Source: Cherax quadricarinatus (lineage: Eukaryota; Arthropoda; Malacostraca; Decapoda; Parastacidae). From it: a stretch of DNA of 64,000 nucleotides. Below, piece after piece: positions 34,332 through 44,995 of this stretch. A model generated the notes under the pieces. That model did no database searches. It saw only the letters and a program-made list of their open reading frames with translations, and was not told the origin of the DNA. The DNA is taken from contig NC_091300.1 in assembly GCF_038502225.1 (NCBI RefSeq), positions 48,323,523-48,387,522 of the forward strand. The letters are read 5' to 3'. Within the stretch, counting starts at the first letter, position 1; every line of letters starts with the position of its first letter. The position numbers and the translations under genes were made by a program.

Positions 34332-35097
34332 TGTTACGACTTAATCTTCACCGTAACAATAGGGGCATAAATAACTCCATTTTTTTTTTGTTAGTTTTAT
34401 TTTATTACCGATCATTTAGTTTCATTGGTATTTGGTTAGTGAATTAAAATAACCACAAACAATTATAAATGAAATACTGTACAGCAAGAAAACCAATCTT
34501 ACGTTCAAATTCTCATTAACAGAGTATGATACAATAATTTCAATTAATAATCTACTAATCTCACCATTTAACTCTTTTAGAAAGGTCTAGGGTAACGAAA
34601 TAGTTAACTTTCATAAGTGACATGAATTACCAGACTTCAGGAAACTAATGGCAAAGGCAAGACAATAGACTTGGTTTAAAGTTTAAGTTTAAGCTAGGAG
34701 CTTTGGGTTGAAGACCCGTACCGAGTCAGAGCTAGGAGCTGACTGACTCACTCAACTACTCCATAGTATGACTTCAGCTCTGCCAGAAGGCGACGCGTGG
34801 CGTCAATTCTAGAACCACCAATTGGTCACTACAGTAGTGGTTACACATTCGTAATACCTAACCTAATAATAATATAATATATTATAATTATAATAATCAT
34901 GGGGAAAGATATAATATAATACAATATAATACAATGAGAGTACTTTTGATGATTCATACTGTACCCGATAATAATATATAGTCGAACCTGCTTTATCTAG
35001 CTAGTAATAAAGTGGTTCGCGATATATTATTACAGAACTTATTTTAACCAGGCCTTTTATTTTTGTATATAATGGAGTGAAGTAGGGGCGCGTAACA
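34332..35097. mobile_element. Solo LTR, copy 1
   Basis: 766 bp with TG...CA ends in a 7-bp inverted terminal repeat (TGTTACG/CGTAACA). Flanked by perfect 5-bp duplications ctaga at 34327-34331 and 35098-35102. The same sequence occurs at 55208-56002 with its own duplication. No internal coding region. A solo LTR left by recombination between the two LTRs of an endogenous element is the simplest explanation. Confidence 0.88.
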
Positions 35098-35425
35098 CTA
35101 GACTTGAGGAGAGTGAATCTTTTGTTAAGAAATTGTGGATTGTTGTGGGTATTAACGAAAAAATGTGGAACTATTTGGGTTATCCTGGGTTAAGAGCGAA
35201 AATGTTTTCCCTATGTTGTATATGAAATGTGTAATACTGAGATGGGGATGACGAAGAAGATCCAGAACAAAAAAAATGCATAGAATTTCTTCAAGAGAAA
35301 AGTATGTTGATTTTAGTCAATGAATTGTACCTTTTTTCAATGAATTTCTTTTTTTGTTGAATGGATATGAAATGCATTGGTTGTATAATAAATAGTGTTA
35401 TCCTGCATTTTAAGTTAATGTCTGC

Positions 35426-35534
35426 TCGACAAGATTCAGCCTGTGTGTGCGGTCATCACGTGACGTCACTGACATAGGGGGAAGTCGACAAGATTCAGCC
35501 TGTATGTGTGAGGTCATCACGTGACGTCACTGAC
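35426..35534 (+). promoter_or_regulatory. Tandem CACGTGACGTCA motifs (E-box plus CRE)
   Basis: Two 59-bp-spaced copies of tcgacaagattcagcctg...ggtcatcacgtgacgtcactgac. Each contains a CACGTG palindrome overlapping a TGACGTCA palindrome. A third TGACGTCA lies at 35558-35565. These are consensus sites for bHLH and CREB/ATF-type factors. Whether they act here is unknown, as no gene follows. Confidence 0.4.
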
Positions 35535-35655
35535 CGCCGAGTAAACACAGGTGGGGTGACGTCACACTTGTTTAGACCTGTAGTAAGAGAAAGTACCATG
35601 CCCCATAGGGGGAGTTCATTTGAATGCTTACCCCCAGAGGGGAGGAATCCAAAAA

Positions 35656-35793
35656 CTTGATCCAAGGAAGTGGAGTCTTTGTATTATCGAGAAAACCTTG
35701 ATCCAAGGAGATGGAGGAGAAAACCTTGATCCGAGGAATTGGGGTCTTTGTATTATCGAGAAAACCTTGATCCAAGGAGATGGAGGAGGAATA
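35656..35793 (+). repeat. 69-bp two-copy tandem repeat
   Basis: The block cttgatccaaggaagtggag...tctttgtattatcgagaaaacc repeats with period 69 (starts 35656 and 35725). Non-coding, part of the surrounding dispersed repeat. Confidence 0.75.
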
Positions 35794-36000
35794 TTTGGGG
35801 TGAAAGTGGGAGTCCATTTTGAATGCTTACCCCCAGAGGGGGGGAATCCAAAAACTTGATCGGAGGAGATCTTAAGAAAATGAAATTAAAAAAAAAATTG
35901 GGATGGGGGTGAGAGTGGGAGGGGGAACCTCAAAAATTTGATCCTAGGAGATGGTGAGCACAAGAAAATGAAATTAAAAAAAAATTTGAAAAAAGTCGGA

Positions 36001-36420
36001 AAAAAATTCGGGGGGCGGGGGCGATCCGGACGACGCTGCAGAATGCACAGCAGTAGGCGCGGGCGGGCGCGAGGGCGGGCGCCAGGGTGCGCGGGGCTCA
36101 GAAGGAGTCCGCTCAGAGGTAGGAGCCACTCTGTAGGCCTTTCGGGAGGAGCCACTGGGTGGGGGTCGTGGGTGGGGGTCGTGGGTGGGGTCGTGGGTGG
36201 GGGTCGTGGGTGGGGTCGTGGATGGGGGTCGTGGGTGGGGGTTGAGGGCGAGGTCAAGGTCATTAGCATAAAGGTGTGAAAAGGAGTCCGCTCAGAGGAG
36301 ACCGTACCGTGGAGACCATACCATGGGAGACCGCTCTGTAGAAGGCCTTTCGGGAGGAGACCATACCATGGGAGCCACTCTGTAGAAGACCGCTCTGTAG
36401 AAATCAGCACTACTTATATA
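36001..36420. other. CpG- and G-rich block with G-run repeat
   Basis: An abrupt composition change. 36009-36120 is dense in cgggcg, and 36157-36251 is a tandem of gtgggtgggggtc units. 36290-36405 holds repeated gaccataccatgggag and ccgctctgtagaa motifs. No protein homology on either strand. The proline/arginine-rich translations are compositional. Confidence 0.7.
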
Positions 36421-36599
36421 TTTCTAGACAATAGTGTGTGACTAAAATAGGTGAAAATTTTCACCTGTCTGTTTGTGCAGTAATTGTGCGGTATACAACG
36501 AGTGTATATATCCAAAATATGGCTTGTTTTGGTCTCACAGGCCATAAAAGTTACTTGAAAAAATAAAACGTTAAAAAATAAAAGAAAAAGTAGAAAAAA

Positions 36600-36745
36600 A
36601 AATATTACCATGTGACCAGAAGTCAAGATGTTGCCCACACAAAAATATACTCTTTCATTTCATAAGAAAAACTAATTTTTTTTCGAGAAATTTTTACCCT
36701 GAGAACGAGTTTGGGAGAGGGCCTGTCGACCCTGAAAGGGTTAAT
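36600..36745 (-). mobile_element. Truncated end of a TTAA (piggyBac-like) element
   Basis: The sequence ending gtcgaccctgaaagggttaa at 36743 is the reverse complement of a terminus very like that of the 7515-8553 element. It shares ccctttcagggtc, ggccctctc and tcgttctcagggt. The opposite end is not recognised, so the copy is truncated. Confidence 0.65.
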
Positions 36746-37676
36746 ATTTATATCACATTGTCAGGCTAGCTGTTGGTACTCCTTTGTGCTTATGCTTTGT
36801 TACTATGACTCTCTCAGTAACACCAAGAATGCTTGAGCTTCATCCTATACTTTTATAAAACAAGTACACAAAGCTCCCGATCGCTATTGTTGCTATAAAC
36901 TTGATCCAGTTCTGTTGATAAATACCACCAAACACGCTGCAGCTTCGTTTTGTACTTGTATGAAACATGTACACAACAGCCATACCGGCTTGGTTCTATG
37001 TCTGTTTTCATCAGCTCTAGTTACGCGTCGACTTTGTGTTGCAAGTGCTGTTCCATTGCGTGATATCAGACATTTGGTGATCTGTGGTGATAGTTCTATC
37101 TCATTAGCTTTGATACTGAAATATTTTCCATAAACTTTACCCACATTGTGAAAAAATGCAAGTAATATATTCAGTTTCGTAAGAATGATGATTAAGTGAT
37201 TCTAGTATAATTATTGAACAACTTTTTAATATCGTTTATAAACTCAGTCTTTATCTTCCTTATATTTTCATTATTTTCCCTTTAACAATTTGGTGTATGC
37301 TGTGTCAGATTAATATTTGAAGTACTATAATTTGTTTTTTGTTTCTTCATTTTCTGAATTGAGATATTTTTTTTAACAAGCCCTTTAAAATACCTAAGTA
37401 CAAAAGTAATAATAGAGGTGGAAGAAAATATAAAAAAGAGTGGGAAGTAAAATATTTGTGGCTGAAATCTTCTCATAATAGACAAAATGCATATTGTATG
37501 TCTTGCAAAATTAATTTGCTGCCAAAACTTTATAACATATTTGTTCATGAAAAATCAGAGAAGCACCAAGATAAATCTCCAGTACATCATAAACAACTCT
37601 ACATAAAGTTATCAAATCGTCTATGAACGACCAGGAAAAACAAGCAGAAATAGAACTTAGCCTTGCAATAGCATAG
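36746..37676. other. No recognisable gene
   Basis: AT-rich sequence. A minus-strand frame at 36893-37144 (KVYGKYFSIKANEIELSPQ, PVWLLCTCFIQVQNEAA) is open for 83 codons with a non-random look, but I recognise no family. It could be a fragment of a repeat-borne ORF. Nothing else stands out. Confidence 0.4.
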
Positions 37677-37752
37677 CATGACTCACGAAATCGTAATGAC
37701 ACGATTGCAAACTAACGTTTGCAATCGTGTCATTACGATTTCGTGAGTCATG
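37677..37752. repeat. Perfect 36-bp inverted repeat (hairpin)
   Basis: The arm catgactcacgaaatcgtaa...ttgcaaac (37677-37712) is the exact reverse complement of 37717-37752, with a 4-nt loop taac. The right arm is the start of a SINE-like unit that continues to about 37965, so the hairpin looks like two inverted SINE heads. Confidence 0.9.
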
Positions 37753-37965
37753 TTGACGGCAGTGAGGGGACTTGAGCTAGAGTTCGTCACGGCCACGCTA
37801 GCTGGAGATTCGTCTGTAAAAACTTGCATTTGTGGTCACAGTGGTGCCTATGCTAACCTTCCTATGGTGTAGGACGAATCTTCTTGTGGCTAGCTGGTCC
37901 AGTGGCTAACGCGACAGTCTGGAGTTTTGACTCTGACAGCAGGTTCAAATTCCGCCCGTGGTATG
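37717..37965 (+). mobile_element. tRNA-derived SINE (putative)
   Basis: The unit begins gtttgcaatcgtgtcattac and ends with a tRNA-like segment at about 37890-37965. That segment has an A-box-like tggtccagtgg, a variable anticodon-arm region, and a B-box-like ggttcaaattc with one mismatch to the consensus. Internal pol III promoter boxes at tRNA spacing plus an unrelated body are the hallmark of SINEs. The tRNA part is degraded at the acceptor stem, so it is not a functional tRNA gene. The unusual order (tRNA part last) leaves the exact boundaries uncertain. Confidence 0.55.
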
Positions 37966-38846
37966 GTTTAGCATAGCATTCCTCGCAGTAAGTATTTTAA
38001 GCTTAAAAGTATTTTTTGATGTGTAATCGAATATATAGGCATAATTTATGCACACTTAATTGTTGGTATGTTAATTCACACAGTTCTATCCTTTTATATA
38101 TTTGGGCATATTTTTGACCTAATACTTTTACAAAGTGGCCATTTTGGTCATATTTTCTTTAAATTTTAACCATGAGCTGTTGTGTTGACCTGGCAACCCT
38201 GCCATATACACTATGTACAACAATAGGTTATATAAGTGCATGCCACAGTAAGCCAAGGTAACAATAGAAGCCAAAAGACAGAGACCACTGTGCTTCAACC
38301 AGCAGCAGAATGAATCTGACAAGGATGAAAACATGAGTGCTACCACATCACCTTCACAATTGCCAGACTCACATTATGATTGGCTGAACCTAGGTACTGA
38401 TCTGACGATGGGGCCTCCTGAATCGTCAAACCCTTAGCACATGGTTCGATGGTTGGGAAGACAGCCCAAATGAGAGTGTATACATGCGCCGAATAAAGGT
38501 GACGTACTCTTTGCGTGCTGCAAGCAGTGAAAACACCATAACACATCATGACAAAGAGGTACAGTTATACATTCACTTTTATTTTTGTATGATCTGTTGG
38601 TCTAAAAAAAGTTGTTTGGCTTTTTGGGGGCTCTCAGGAATATAACCCTATTTTCCCATAAGTTTTTCAGTTCATCTAAAACAGTGTTACCTAACATGTC
38701 ATTTTCTGAAATGTAACTACCATGTTAAATGACGGTCTACTGTACATGAAATTTGTTAAACTGGAGAAAATATATTGTATTAATAAATATGTATTGTATT
38801 AATGTGTAGCAAATAAATGATGAAAAAAATTGTGTATAGCATTAAC
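37966..38846. other. No recognisable gene
   Basis: Mostly AT-rich unique sequence. No domain or repeat recognised on either strand. Confidence 0.4.
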
Positions 38847-39430
38847 CTGGCTTGATTAAACTTGTTGACGTCATGGGAGCTCATCATGTGACATCACACC
38901 CCACCTGTTTTGATTCAATCTGTTGTACTCCCATATGGGATACCTGACATAAGAACACTGCAGTTAGCCTATTGGCCCATGCGAGGCAGGATCTTTAAGT
39001 TTGACCAAAAGGCACTATATACGAAGAAGCTTTTGGCATATGCACCCAACTATAATATTTGCCTGTAGAACTATGTGTCATGTCAAAATAAACATCTTAA
39101 TCAATTCACCAACCCACACCATTTTTGGAATGCTTACCTCTGATCCCTATAGGGGAACCCAAATCTTGATCCAAGGAAGTGGAGGGTGACTCAAAATCTC
39201 AAAAAACGAAAAAACCCAAAGTTCGAAAAATAAAATGAAAAGTTAGCAACTTAAAAATTGAGGTAAATGTTGATCCGAGGAAGTGAAGCAGTTATGAAAA
39301 TACTTATTCTTGAGAGAAATTTTAAGAGGTAACCGAAGAGGCAACCTTTACCGAATTCAAGAAAAAATCGAAAATAAAAATTGAAAAAATTTGATTTGAG
39401 AAGTGAGGGCGATCCGGGAGTAAGGGGGGT
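38847..39430. repeat. Second copy of the CRE-containing dispersed repeat
   Basis: It parallels 35410-36010: ttgacgtcatgggagctcat and catgtgacatcac, then gaatgcttacctctgatccc, cttgatccaaggaagtggag, and finally gggcgatccgggag. More diverged and interrupted by a short LINE 3' fragment. Confidence 0.6.
38948..38999 (-). pseudogene. CR1/L2-like LINE 3' end fragment
   Basis: About 50 bp, ataagaacactgcagttagc followed by ggcccatgcgaggcagg. It matches the 3' terminus of the minus-strand LINE at 53286-53350. An extremely 5'-truncated insertion, with no coding sequence. Confidence 0.8.
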
Positions 39431-39550
39431 GCAGCAGGAGGTTCAGGGAGTGGGGACGCAGACCGAAAGCAAAACCGGAAGTGGGGGTGGGGGGTTGCTG
39501 CCATTTTGAGCCACTCTGAGATGAGCTATTTTGAGTTCAAGTTCACTACT

Positions 39551-39727
39551 GTTACCTTGAAGATGATGCATTAGGAAGGATCAACAATGAAGCAGTCTTA
39601 GTGCCTGCATAAATATGTTTGTTACCTTGAAGACGAATCATCAGGAAGGATCAACAATGAAGTGGTCTTAGTGCCTGCATAAATATGTTTGTTACCTTGA
39701 AGACGAATCATCAGGAAGGATCAGCAG
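39551..39727 (+). repeat. 70-bp tandem repeat, 2.5 copies
   Basis: gttaccttgaaga...ggatcaacaatgaag...cctgcataaatatgttt starts at 39551, 39621 and 39691. The first copy is slightly diverged. Confidence 0.9.
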
Positions 39728-40040
39728 AAATGGTAGTTTTATGTTTCAATGAAATCAGATATTTTACGCTTTGTTTCTTTACATCTGAATGAATTTTTTT
39801 TATCAATAAGAACCCATGTGAATCACAAGTCTTAATACATCTTTGCTGCTTTACTGAGCTTTTCTGATATTTAAATAAGTAAAAAACATCACTGAGTCCT
39901 ACTTTTAATATAGATAAACAACTCTGGCCTTGTGAATGCATACTTGTCACTGTAAATCACAGCTTGTAACCTGAATTTGTGACAATGAAGAATATCACAG
40001 CACAACCTGCAGCACTTGCAAGCTTTGATTCATTTCTGCA
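39728..40040. other. No recognisable feature
   Basis: About 310 bp of ordinary AT-rich sequence with no feature I can support. Confidence 0.4.
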
Positions 40041-40172
40041 GTATGTTGTACAATGATGTACAGTTTATTATTCCCTACTGTACACCATATTGTACACTTT
40101 TGCACAGTATGTTGTACAATGATGTACAGTTTATTATTCCCTGCTGTACAGCATATTGTACTCTTTTGTAAG
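40041..40172 (+). repeat. 66-bp tandem repeat, two copies
   Basis: gtatgttgtacaatgatgta...ttattattccct...ccatattgtac, starting at 40041 and 40107. Rich in short tgtaca palindromes. Confidence 0.9.
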
Positions 40173-40831
40173 CCTAAGTAGTATTACAGAGTCCAAAATC
40201 AATTGATTAATACATAATGAAAGATGATCTACTACAGTATTTCAATAATCAACAATAATGCACGATAGAGTACGCCATGATCTAAAATTCTGTCATGTAC
40301 AATATGAATTTTGAGTGTCATTTCTTAAGAGATTAATTGCTTTGACCCTAAACAAATTGCATACAATAATGTCGCATCTTGCTTTGTTTATGGTAAAACA
40401 GCCAGTAGATGCTGTGCTGCATAACTTAGTGAAAAACTCATGACAATCACAAGAAGGAATTGCTATGCTACAAAAAAAATTCAATTTTCTTCTGCCAGAG
40501 CAATAGTAACTAAACTTTAGGTAATTTCCCATGGAAGTTATAAGTCTGCCGTTTAAGAAGTTTGTTCATGGTAAAATTTATTAACTTTTTATATTATATA
40601 AAGAGGAGTAATCACATTTTGTTTTTAAGGGAAATAGGGTTTTCTTAGAAAGGGGAGGGAAATTTACAGGTTTGTTACAACAGGAACTTTACTGTACCTG
40701 TAATTAATTACAGGGTCACAGACCTGGCAGCGTGGTCCTAGACCAGGTCTTGTTATAAAGACGAAAAGCAATTATTGTTTTGGTTAAAATCGTATGTGAT
40801 ACTATGAGTCAGCTGGAAAAAGATACAAAAT
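40173..40831. other. No recognisable gene
   Basis: AT-rich, non-coding as far as I can see. Ends where the first 45-bp array begins. Confidence 0.4.
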
Positions 40832-42335
40832 AAACACTAGAACACTGTAGAGTAACCAAGGTCTCAAGACCATAATGAACACCAGAACACTGTAGAGTAC
40901 CCAAAATCTCAAGACCATATTGAACAGAAAACTGTAGAGTAACCAACGTCTCAAGATTATAATGAACACTAGAACACTGTACAGTAACCAAGGTGTCAAG
41001 AAGATAATGAACACTAGAACACTATAGAATAACCGAGGCCTTGAGACCATAACGAACATTAGAACACTGTGGAGTACCAAAGGTCTCAAGACCATAAGGA
41101 ACACTAGAACACTGGAATAACAAAGGTCTCAAGTCCATAATGACACTGTGGAATAACCAAGGTCTCAAGACCATAATGAACACTAGAACACTGTGGAGTA
41201 ACAAAGGTCTCAAGACCATAATGACACTGTGGAATAACCAAGGTCTCAAGACCATAATTAACACTAGAACACTGTGGAGTAACAAAGGTCTCAAGGCCAT
41301 AATGAACACTAGAACACTGTGGAGTAACAAAGGTCTCAGCACCATAATGAACACTAGAACACTGCAGAGTAACAAAGGTCTCCGGACCATAATGAACACT
41401 AGAACACTGTAGAGTAACCAAAGTCTCAACACCATAATGAACACCAGAACTTTGTAGAGTAACCAAGGTCTCAAAATCATAATGAACAACAGAACACTGT
41501 AGAGTAACCAAGGTTTCAAGACCATAATGAACACTAGAACACTGTTCAGTAACCAAAGTCTCAAGACCATAATGAACACTAGAACACTGTAGAGTAATCA
41601 AGGTCTCGAGACCATAATGAACACAAAAACACTGTAGAGTAACCAAGATCTCATGACCGTAATGAACACGAGAACACTGAAGAGTAACCAAGGTCTCAAG
41701 ACCATAATGAACACTAGAACACTGTACAGTAACCAAGGTCTCAAGGCCATAATGAACACTAGAACACTGTAGAGAAACCGAGGCTTTGAGACCATAATGA
41801 ACACTAGAACACTGTGGAGTAACAAAGGTCTCAAGACCATAATGTCACTGGAATAACAAAGGTCTCAAGACCATAATGACACTGGAATAACAAAGGTCTC
41901 AAGACCATAATGAACACTAGAACATTTTGGAGAAGCAAAGATCTCAAGGTCATAATGAGCACTAGAACACTGTAGAGTAACAAAGGTCTCAAGACCATAA
42001 TGACATTGGAATAACCAAGGTCTCAAGACCCTAATGAACACTAGAACACTGTAGAATAACAAAGGTTTCAAGACCATAATGAACACTAGAACATTGTGAA
42101 GTAACAAAGGTCTCAAGACCATAATGACACTGGAATAACCAAGGTCTCAAGACCATAATGAACACTAGAACACTGTAGAATAACAAAGGTCTCAAGACCC
42201 TAAAGAACACTAGAAAATTGTGGAGTAACAAAGGTCACAAGGCCATAATGAACACTAGAACACTGTGCAGTAACAAAGGTGTCAAGACCATAATTAACAC
42301 TAGAACACTGTACAGTAACAAAGGCCTCAAGACAA
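40832..42335. repeat. 45-bp minisatellite, array A
   Basis: Units of gaccataatgaacactagaa...cactgtagagtaaccaaggtctcaa (45 bp) with 34- to 42-bp deletion variants. Since 45 is a multiple of 3, minus-strand frames repeat MVLRPWLLYSVLVFI or YGLETLVTLQCSSVH. These are artefacts: several deletion variants are not multiples of 3 and break the frames. Same family as arrays at 44996 and 49577. Confidence 0.94.
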
Positions 42336-42540
42336 AACTTTTCCAATGAAATGTCCCAATGTTTACATTCTGTGTCTTTTTCCAACAATCATGTGTTTTG
42401 TTGTAAGAGATAGGGGAGGAAACTAGAAACGTTTAACTAACATAAAACTGATTATTGTCATCCTTCTGCAACACCTACAATGCTCTAGTTCATTCGTGCT
42501 CAAAATTAAAATTCTGTGCTACACTGTACATACTTCCTGA
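42336..42540. other. Unit A spacer
   Basis: Starts acaaaacttttccaatgaaa. Near-identical spacers follow arrays B (46871) and C (52512). Non-coding. It marks the shared boundary of the segmental duplicates. Confidence 0.8.
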
Positions 42541-43010
42541 TTTTTTTTAACAAACCGACCGTATCCCACCAAGGCAAAGTGACCTAAAAAGAAAAGCGAA
42601 AGATTTTCTTTTTAAATTTAGTAATTTATACAGGAGAAGAGCTTACTAGCCCCTTGCTGCGAGCATTTTAGTCACCTCCTATGACACACATGGCTTACAG
42701 AGGAAGAATTCTGTTCCACTTCCCCATACAGATACGAGGAAAGAAACAAGAACAAGATCTATTAAGAAAATAGAAGAAAACCTAGAGGGGTATGTATGTA
42801 TATATATCTATGTACATGCATGTGCTGTGTGACCTAAGTGTAAGTAAAAGATATACCTGGTATCCTGCATGTTTATGAGGCAGAAAAAAGACGCCAGCAA
42901 TCCTACTATCTTATAAAACAATTGCGAGTTTCCGTTTCACACTCACTTGGTAGGACAGTAGTACATCCCTGGGCGGTTGCTGTCTACGAACCTACTACCT
43001 GATTTGCTGA
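42541..43010 (-). repeat. LINE-associated repeat, minus fragment (unit A)
   Basis: Contains caaaccgaccgtatcccacc, agccccttgctgcgagcatt and agtagtacatccctgggcgg. Homologous blocks at 47085 and 52722. The reverse complement resembles 57425-57815, which runs into an RTE-like endonuclease ORF, so I infer a LINE 5'-region fragment. Confidence 0.65.
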
Positions 43011-43550
43011 CAATACCTAGTATAAAAATTAAAAATAAAAAAAATAATAGTGTTTTATTAGCCATACAAATTAGTTAGAGCAGTTACACATTTGAAATGA
43101 TTTGCCTATTACTTATATTTAGACTTAGTACATACTTTAAGTCGGGACATTACAATCATAAGTGCAATGATGCAAGTTACAAATGAAGAATTGGTCAGTT
43201 ACGAATAAATTACTTTAAAACTGATGTCACAGTCACTACATTGTTGTCATCACTGTCCTGATAGTGATACTTCTGTAGTGAACACCACTGTAGTGGTGAC
43301 AACACAGTACTCATGGTGGCACCTCCATAGTGACACCACTGTAGTGGTCACAGCACTGTACTTATGGTAACAACTCTGTAGTGACACTGCTCAAGTGATG
43401 GTGAGACCTGTACTTATAGTGACATTCCACTTCAGTTATGGTGAAACACGACTCTTGTGATGGTGACACACCACTGCAATGAATGTGCCTTCAGTGTTGA
43501 TGGTGATATACAGCAATGACAGTGACACACAATAGTGATGGTACAGTGAA
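43011..43550. repeat. Unit A: spacer and gtagtgacacc tandem region
   Basis: After a short spacer, 43235-43545 consists of diverged units such as gtagtgacaccactgtagtggtcac with ...acttatggt. It has an internal near-palindrome, gtgacaccactgtagtggtcac. Present downstream of all three cyclophilin-like exons. Confidence 0.75.
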
Positions 43551-44074
43551 CTAGAGAGACATCAAAACTCCAGAGTCCACCACAGTCACCTCTGTGATGT
43601 CCCTGTTGTTGACTGCTGCTCTCACCACTTCCAGGTCTCTCACCACCTTAACAAAGACACTGGACCACTCGAGACCATCTGCGAGGTTCCTGGTGATGAT
43701 ACAGAACTGTGCACTCTTGTTACTCCATGGGTCATACCATGACAACACAGCACCAGCACTGCCTGACTTCTTGTACTTGTGACCACGCTGGTGAGGCAGC
43801 AGTGGTGCTCCTCCCTCACCATTATTTTACTGGTAGTCTCCACCCATCACATGCTTCCCTGGCTCATCCTTGTGCCACACCTTCAACAGTTTAGTGTTGA
43901 GGTAGGAAGAGCCTGACTGCTGCTGCTGTCCAGTGCACAACAACAGAAATGTCTGGCCATCATGGTGTCAGTATTCAGCTGGATGTGTAGTCTTTGTCTG
44001 GGTGATCCAGGCCAGGCTAGGTCAAGAAATACCAGAGTGGAGGACGACTCCAGTGCCTCCATCACCTCCGTCAC
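43551..44074 (-). pseudogene. Cyclophilin-like domain exon, copy 1 (broken)
   Basis: Paralogue of the exons at 48160 and 56263. The minus strand starts after a splice-acceptor-like tcaccg...gaag and reads VTEVMEALESSSTLVFLDLA and HIQLNTDTMMAR. A one-base deletion at about 43949 shifts the frame, and a TAA stop at 43827-43829 replaces a Tyr codon in the GGDYQ segment. The rest is recognisable: FCIITRNLADGLEWSSVF, VVRDLEVVRAAV, ITEVTVVDSGVLMSL. The intact copies have FGKVV where this one has FVKVV. Two disabling mutations make this a pseudogene. Relaxed constraint is also visible as extra substitutions compared with copies 2 and 3. Confidence 0.8.
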
Positions 44075-44139
44075 CTTCACCGTCACCATAATCTTAATAC
44101 TTTATCTATTATAAATATTGAATTATAATTAGCTGTTAA

Positions 44140-44178
<39 letters not shown>

Positions 44179-44361
44179 TTTGAATTAAAATTATCTGCCT
44201 TTTATTAAAATTGTTTCCCTTTATTATTATTAATTATTATTATAAATATTAAGAGACAATAGTAATTCAAAATTTATGAAAATAAAAAGTAAAAGGTAAT
44301 AAAAATATTTTTATATTAAATGAGATAATTATATTCAATATTTATAACAGCTAAGAATAAC

Positions 44362-44404
<43 letters not shown>

Positions 44405-44684
44405 GTAATAAAATTATGACTATTAGATATTAAAAATATTGAATTACAGGGGAACCCCGAGTTTCATCCTTAATCCATTCCAGGATTATTACTAAAGTTG
44501 AAACGTCTTAAAGCCGAAGCAACATTTCCCATAAGAAATAATGTAAATCCAATTAATCTGTTCCTGCTGTCATGAGGCATGACAAAATAGTACCTCAGTA
44601 TGATGTTATTATCAACTGTACAGCTTATTTGTCTATCACAATTGATCTAATATGACATAATAAACCATATAATATAAATATCTG
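44075..44684. other. Unit A upstream/intron region with TTA and AAT microsatellites
   Basis: AT-rich non-coding sequence on the 5' side of the exon: (TTA)n at about 44143-44175 and (AAT)n at about 44360-44402. Then gaaccccgagtttcatcctt and gaaataatgtaaatccaatt, a common interspersed repeat motif. The same layout occurs in units B and C. Confidence 0.7.
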
Positions 44685-44995
44685 TAGGTAGTAGGTTGGT
44701 AGACAGCAACCACCCAGGGAGGTACTACCGTCCTGCCAAGTGAGTGTAAAACGAAAGTCTGTAATTGTTTTACATGATGGTAGGATTGCTGGTGTCTTTT
44801 GTCTGTCTCATAAACATGCAAGATTACAGATACGTCTTGCTACTTCTACTTACACTTAGGTCACACTACACATACATATACATGTTTATTTATACACACT
44901 TATCTGAGTTTTCTTTGATTTTATCTTAGTTCTTGTTCTAATTACTTTTCCTATCATATTTATGGGGAAGTGGAATAAGAATCTTTCCTCCGTAA
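44685..44995 (+). repeat. LINE-associated repeat, plus fragment (unit A/B junction)
   Basis: Begins gtaggtagtaggttggtaga and ends cctccgtaagccat, where the 45-bp array starts abruptly. Its first 150 bp are inverted relative to 42845-43010. Confidence 0.7.

Larger units (their letters stand above)
35098..36000. repeat. Dispersed repeat with CRE-like duplications
   Basis: Non-coding. Contains a two-copy tandem repeat of 59 bp at 35426-35534, then gaatgcttacccccagagg and cttgatccaaggaagtggag motifs. The same order (CRE-like motif, gaatgcttacc, ttgatccaaggaagtggag, gggcgatccgg) recurs at 38847-39430, so both are copies of one interspersed repeat. Its class is unknown to me. Confidence 0.6.

Noticed and set aside
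35938..36410. Arg/Gly-rich and Pro-rich frames over the G-rich block
   Set aside because: Composition-driven. The frames coincide with G-run tandem repeats and show no domain.
37884..37965. Functional tRNA gene
   Set aside because: A- and B-box-like motifs are present, but the acceptor stem does not pair and the B box has a mismatch. It fits a SINE better.
41022..41736. Minus-strand frames repeating MVLRPWLLYSVLVFI, suggestive of a membrane repeat protein
   Set aside because: 45-bp unit is divisible by 3, so frames persist, but 34- and 37-bp unit variants break them and a second frame is equally open. No start, no flanking exon.
43594..43894. Plus-strand frames opposite the cyclophilin-like exon
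   Set aside because: Shadows of the minus-strand exon. The same shadows recur in all three copies and the minus strand has the domain homology.
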